Assembly: GCA_905202125.1 (NCBI GenBank)
Contig: CAJKQX010000037.1
Location: forward strand, 1 to 23,387
Origin: an uncultured Prevotella sp.
GTDB taxonomy: Bacteria; Bacteroidota; Bacteroidia; Bacteroidales; Bacteroidaceae
DNA length: 23,387 bases
Reading direction: 5' to 3'
Shown here piece after piece: positions 22,993 to 23,387 of the stretch; position 1 is the first letter of the stretch; each line of letters opens with the position of its first letter. The notes under the pieces are model-generated. The model saw nothing but the letters and a program-made list of their open reading frames with translations, did no database searches and had not been told where the DNA came from. Both the position numbers and the translations under genes were made by a program.

Positions 22993-23000
22993 TACCTTTG
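22993..23000 (+). promoter_or_regulatory. Probable -7 element of the recombinase gene
   Basis: TACCTTTG matches TAnnTTTG and lies 26 bases ahead of the ATG at 23027. The nearest TTTG upstream (22965-22968) is 24 nt away, longer than usual, so the promoter may be weak or activator-dependent. Confidence 0.5.
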
Positions 23001-23026
23001 TATATGAACCAAGTAACATTTGAACT

Positions 23027-23386
23027 ATGCCAAGAAAGAAAGTGAGCAAGGCTAAAGAGCCGGTTCGTATTCGCTACAAAAATCTGGCGAACGGAAACAA
23101 GTCGATTTATCTCGATATCTATCTGAATGGCAAGCGGGATTACGAGTTCTTAAAGTTATACCTTGTTCCGGAAGCCAGTTCGGAAGCAAAGATACAAAAC
23201 GAGAACACTTTGGTTGCCGCCAATGCCATCAAGTCACAACGCATTATTGAACTTACCAATGATGTGGCAGGAATCAGGAACAACGGTCACAAAGCCAAAA
23301 TGCGTCTGACAGATTTTATGATTGTGTATCGTTGGAAAAGCCACACAACTTTGACCCCTTTGGCCAAACAGAATTGCTCACTTTGA
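23027..23386 (+). CDS. Tyrosine recombinase/integrase, N-terminal arm-binding part only; frame closes early
   Basis: The first 105 or so residues (MPRKKVSKAKEPVRIRYKNL, then NGNKSIYLDIYLNGKRDYEF and NNGHKAKMRLTDFMIVYR) look like the arm-type DNA-binding domain and the start of the SAM-like core-binding domain of Bacteroidota phage/transposon integrases. Such proteins usually have about 400 residues and a C-terminal R...HxxR...Y catalytic domain. Here the frame hits TGA at 23384-23386 after 119 codons, and the last 17 residues do not look like integrase. The alternative frame stays open to the window end. The gene is therefore probably broken or interrupted, or there is a sequencing or assembly error in or near the AAAA run at about 23336. 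It marks the edge of a likely integrated element extending to the right. Confidence 0.72.
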   Translation: MPRKKVSKAKEPVRIRYKNLANGNKSIYLDIYLNGKRDYEFLKLYLVPEASSEAKIQNENTLVAANAIKSQRIIELTNDVAGIRNNGHKAKMRLTDFMIVYRWKSHTTLTPLAKQNCSL

Positions 23387-23387
23387 C

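Larger units (their letters stand above)
22829..23018. repeat. Four copies of a TTGTTACT-type octamer upstream of the recombinase
   Basis: TTGTTACT occurs at 22955-22962 and 22966-22973 in direct orientation, 11 bp apart (one helical turn). The reverse complement AGTAACAA occurs at 22829-22836. AAGTAACA at 23011-23018 is an 8-base inverted match to TGTTACTT at 22956-22963. The last copy falls between the predicted -7 box and the start codon. The arrangement suits arm-type recombinase sites or an operator. Confidence 0.65.
22397..23026. other. Long non-coding interval between the GH32 operon and the recombinase
   Basis: This 630-base interval has no convincing gene, tRNA or tmRNA that I can fold by eye. 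Left to right: the GC-richer GH32 leader (22397-22530) with repeated words; the GH32 promoter (22536-22567); a stretch at 22585-22734 that reads open on the minus strand but lacks a proper start; a TGCAAA...TTTGCA inverted repeat (22762-22795); AT-rich DNA with four TTGTTACT-type octamers; a terminator-like hairpin (22926-22950); and the recombinase -7 box (22993-23000). Confidence 0.65.

Overview
The window looks like a chromosomal segment of a Bacteroidales bacterium of moderate-to-high GC content (Prevotellaceae/Muribaculaceae-like; the exact family is an inference). The evidence is the gene set DUF6242 - DUF6089 - uppS - bamA - ompH x3 - murI, Bacteroidota-type promoters (TTTG ... about 20 nt ... 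TAnnTTTG), mostly weak Shine-Dalgarno sequences, and Bacteroidales-type GH32, FHS-permease and fructokinase proteins.

Layout. (1) 59-8315, minus strand: an envelope-biogenesis operon read from DUF6242 lipoprotein to DUF6089 outer-membrane protein, uppS, bamA, three tandem Skp/OmpH-family chaperones and murI. It links undecaprenyl-phosphate synthesis, outer-membrane protein assembly and peptidoglycan precursor supply. (2) 8316-8653: a non-coding interval with a probable promoter, an unusual G-rich tandem and inverted repeat, and the pckA terminator. (3) 8654-10267, minus: pckA, with a textbook Bacteroidota promoter. (4) 10527-13835, plus: upp, nadK and a one-polypeptide ABC exporter. (5) 13978-18465, plus: a MacAB-like efflux cluster (ATPase, two FtsX/MacB-type permeases, membrane fusion protein) with no TolC gene in the window. 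It meets the next operon at a bidirectional terminator. (6) 18580-22396, minus: a compact fructan/sucrose operon, GH32 - MFS permease - fructokinase, with its own promoter and no SusC/SusD pair or sensor in view. (7) 22397-23387: a long non-coding stretch rich in inverted and direct repeats, leading into the N-terminal part of a tyrosine recombinase whose frame closes after 119 codons. This is probably the edge of an integrated element.

How it works together. Most of the window is core metabolism and envelope building. The accessory-looking part is the right end (from about 22580), where a recombinase fragment is preceded by four copies of a TTGTTACT-type octamer. I did not find a clear, complete, previously undescribed system. 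The best leads are the recombinase-flanking repeats, the paired G-quadruplex-capable arms next to pckA, the strong hairpin between two ompH genes, the Asp-box lipoprotein that leads the BAM operon, and the CxxCH tail on the DUF6089 protein.
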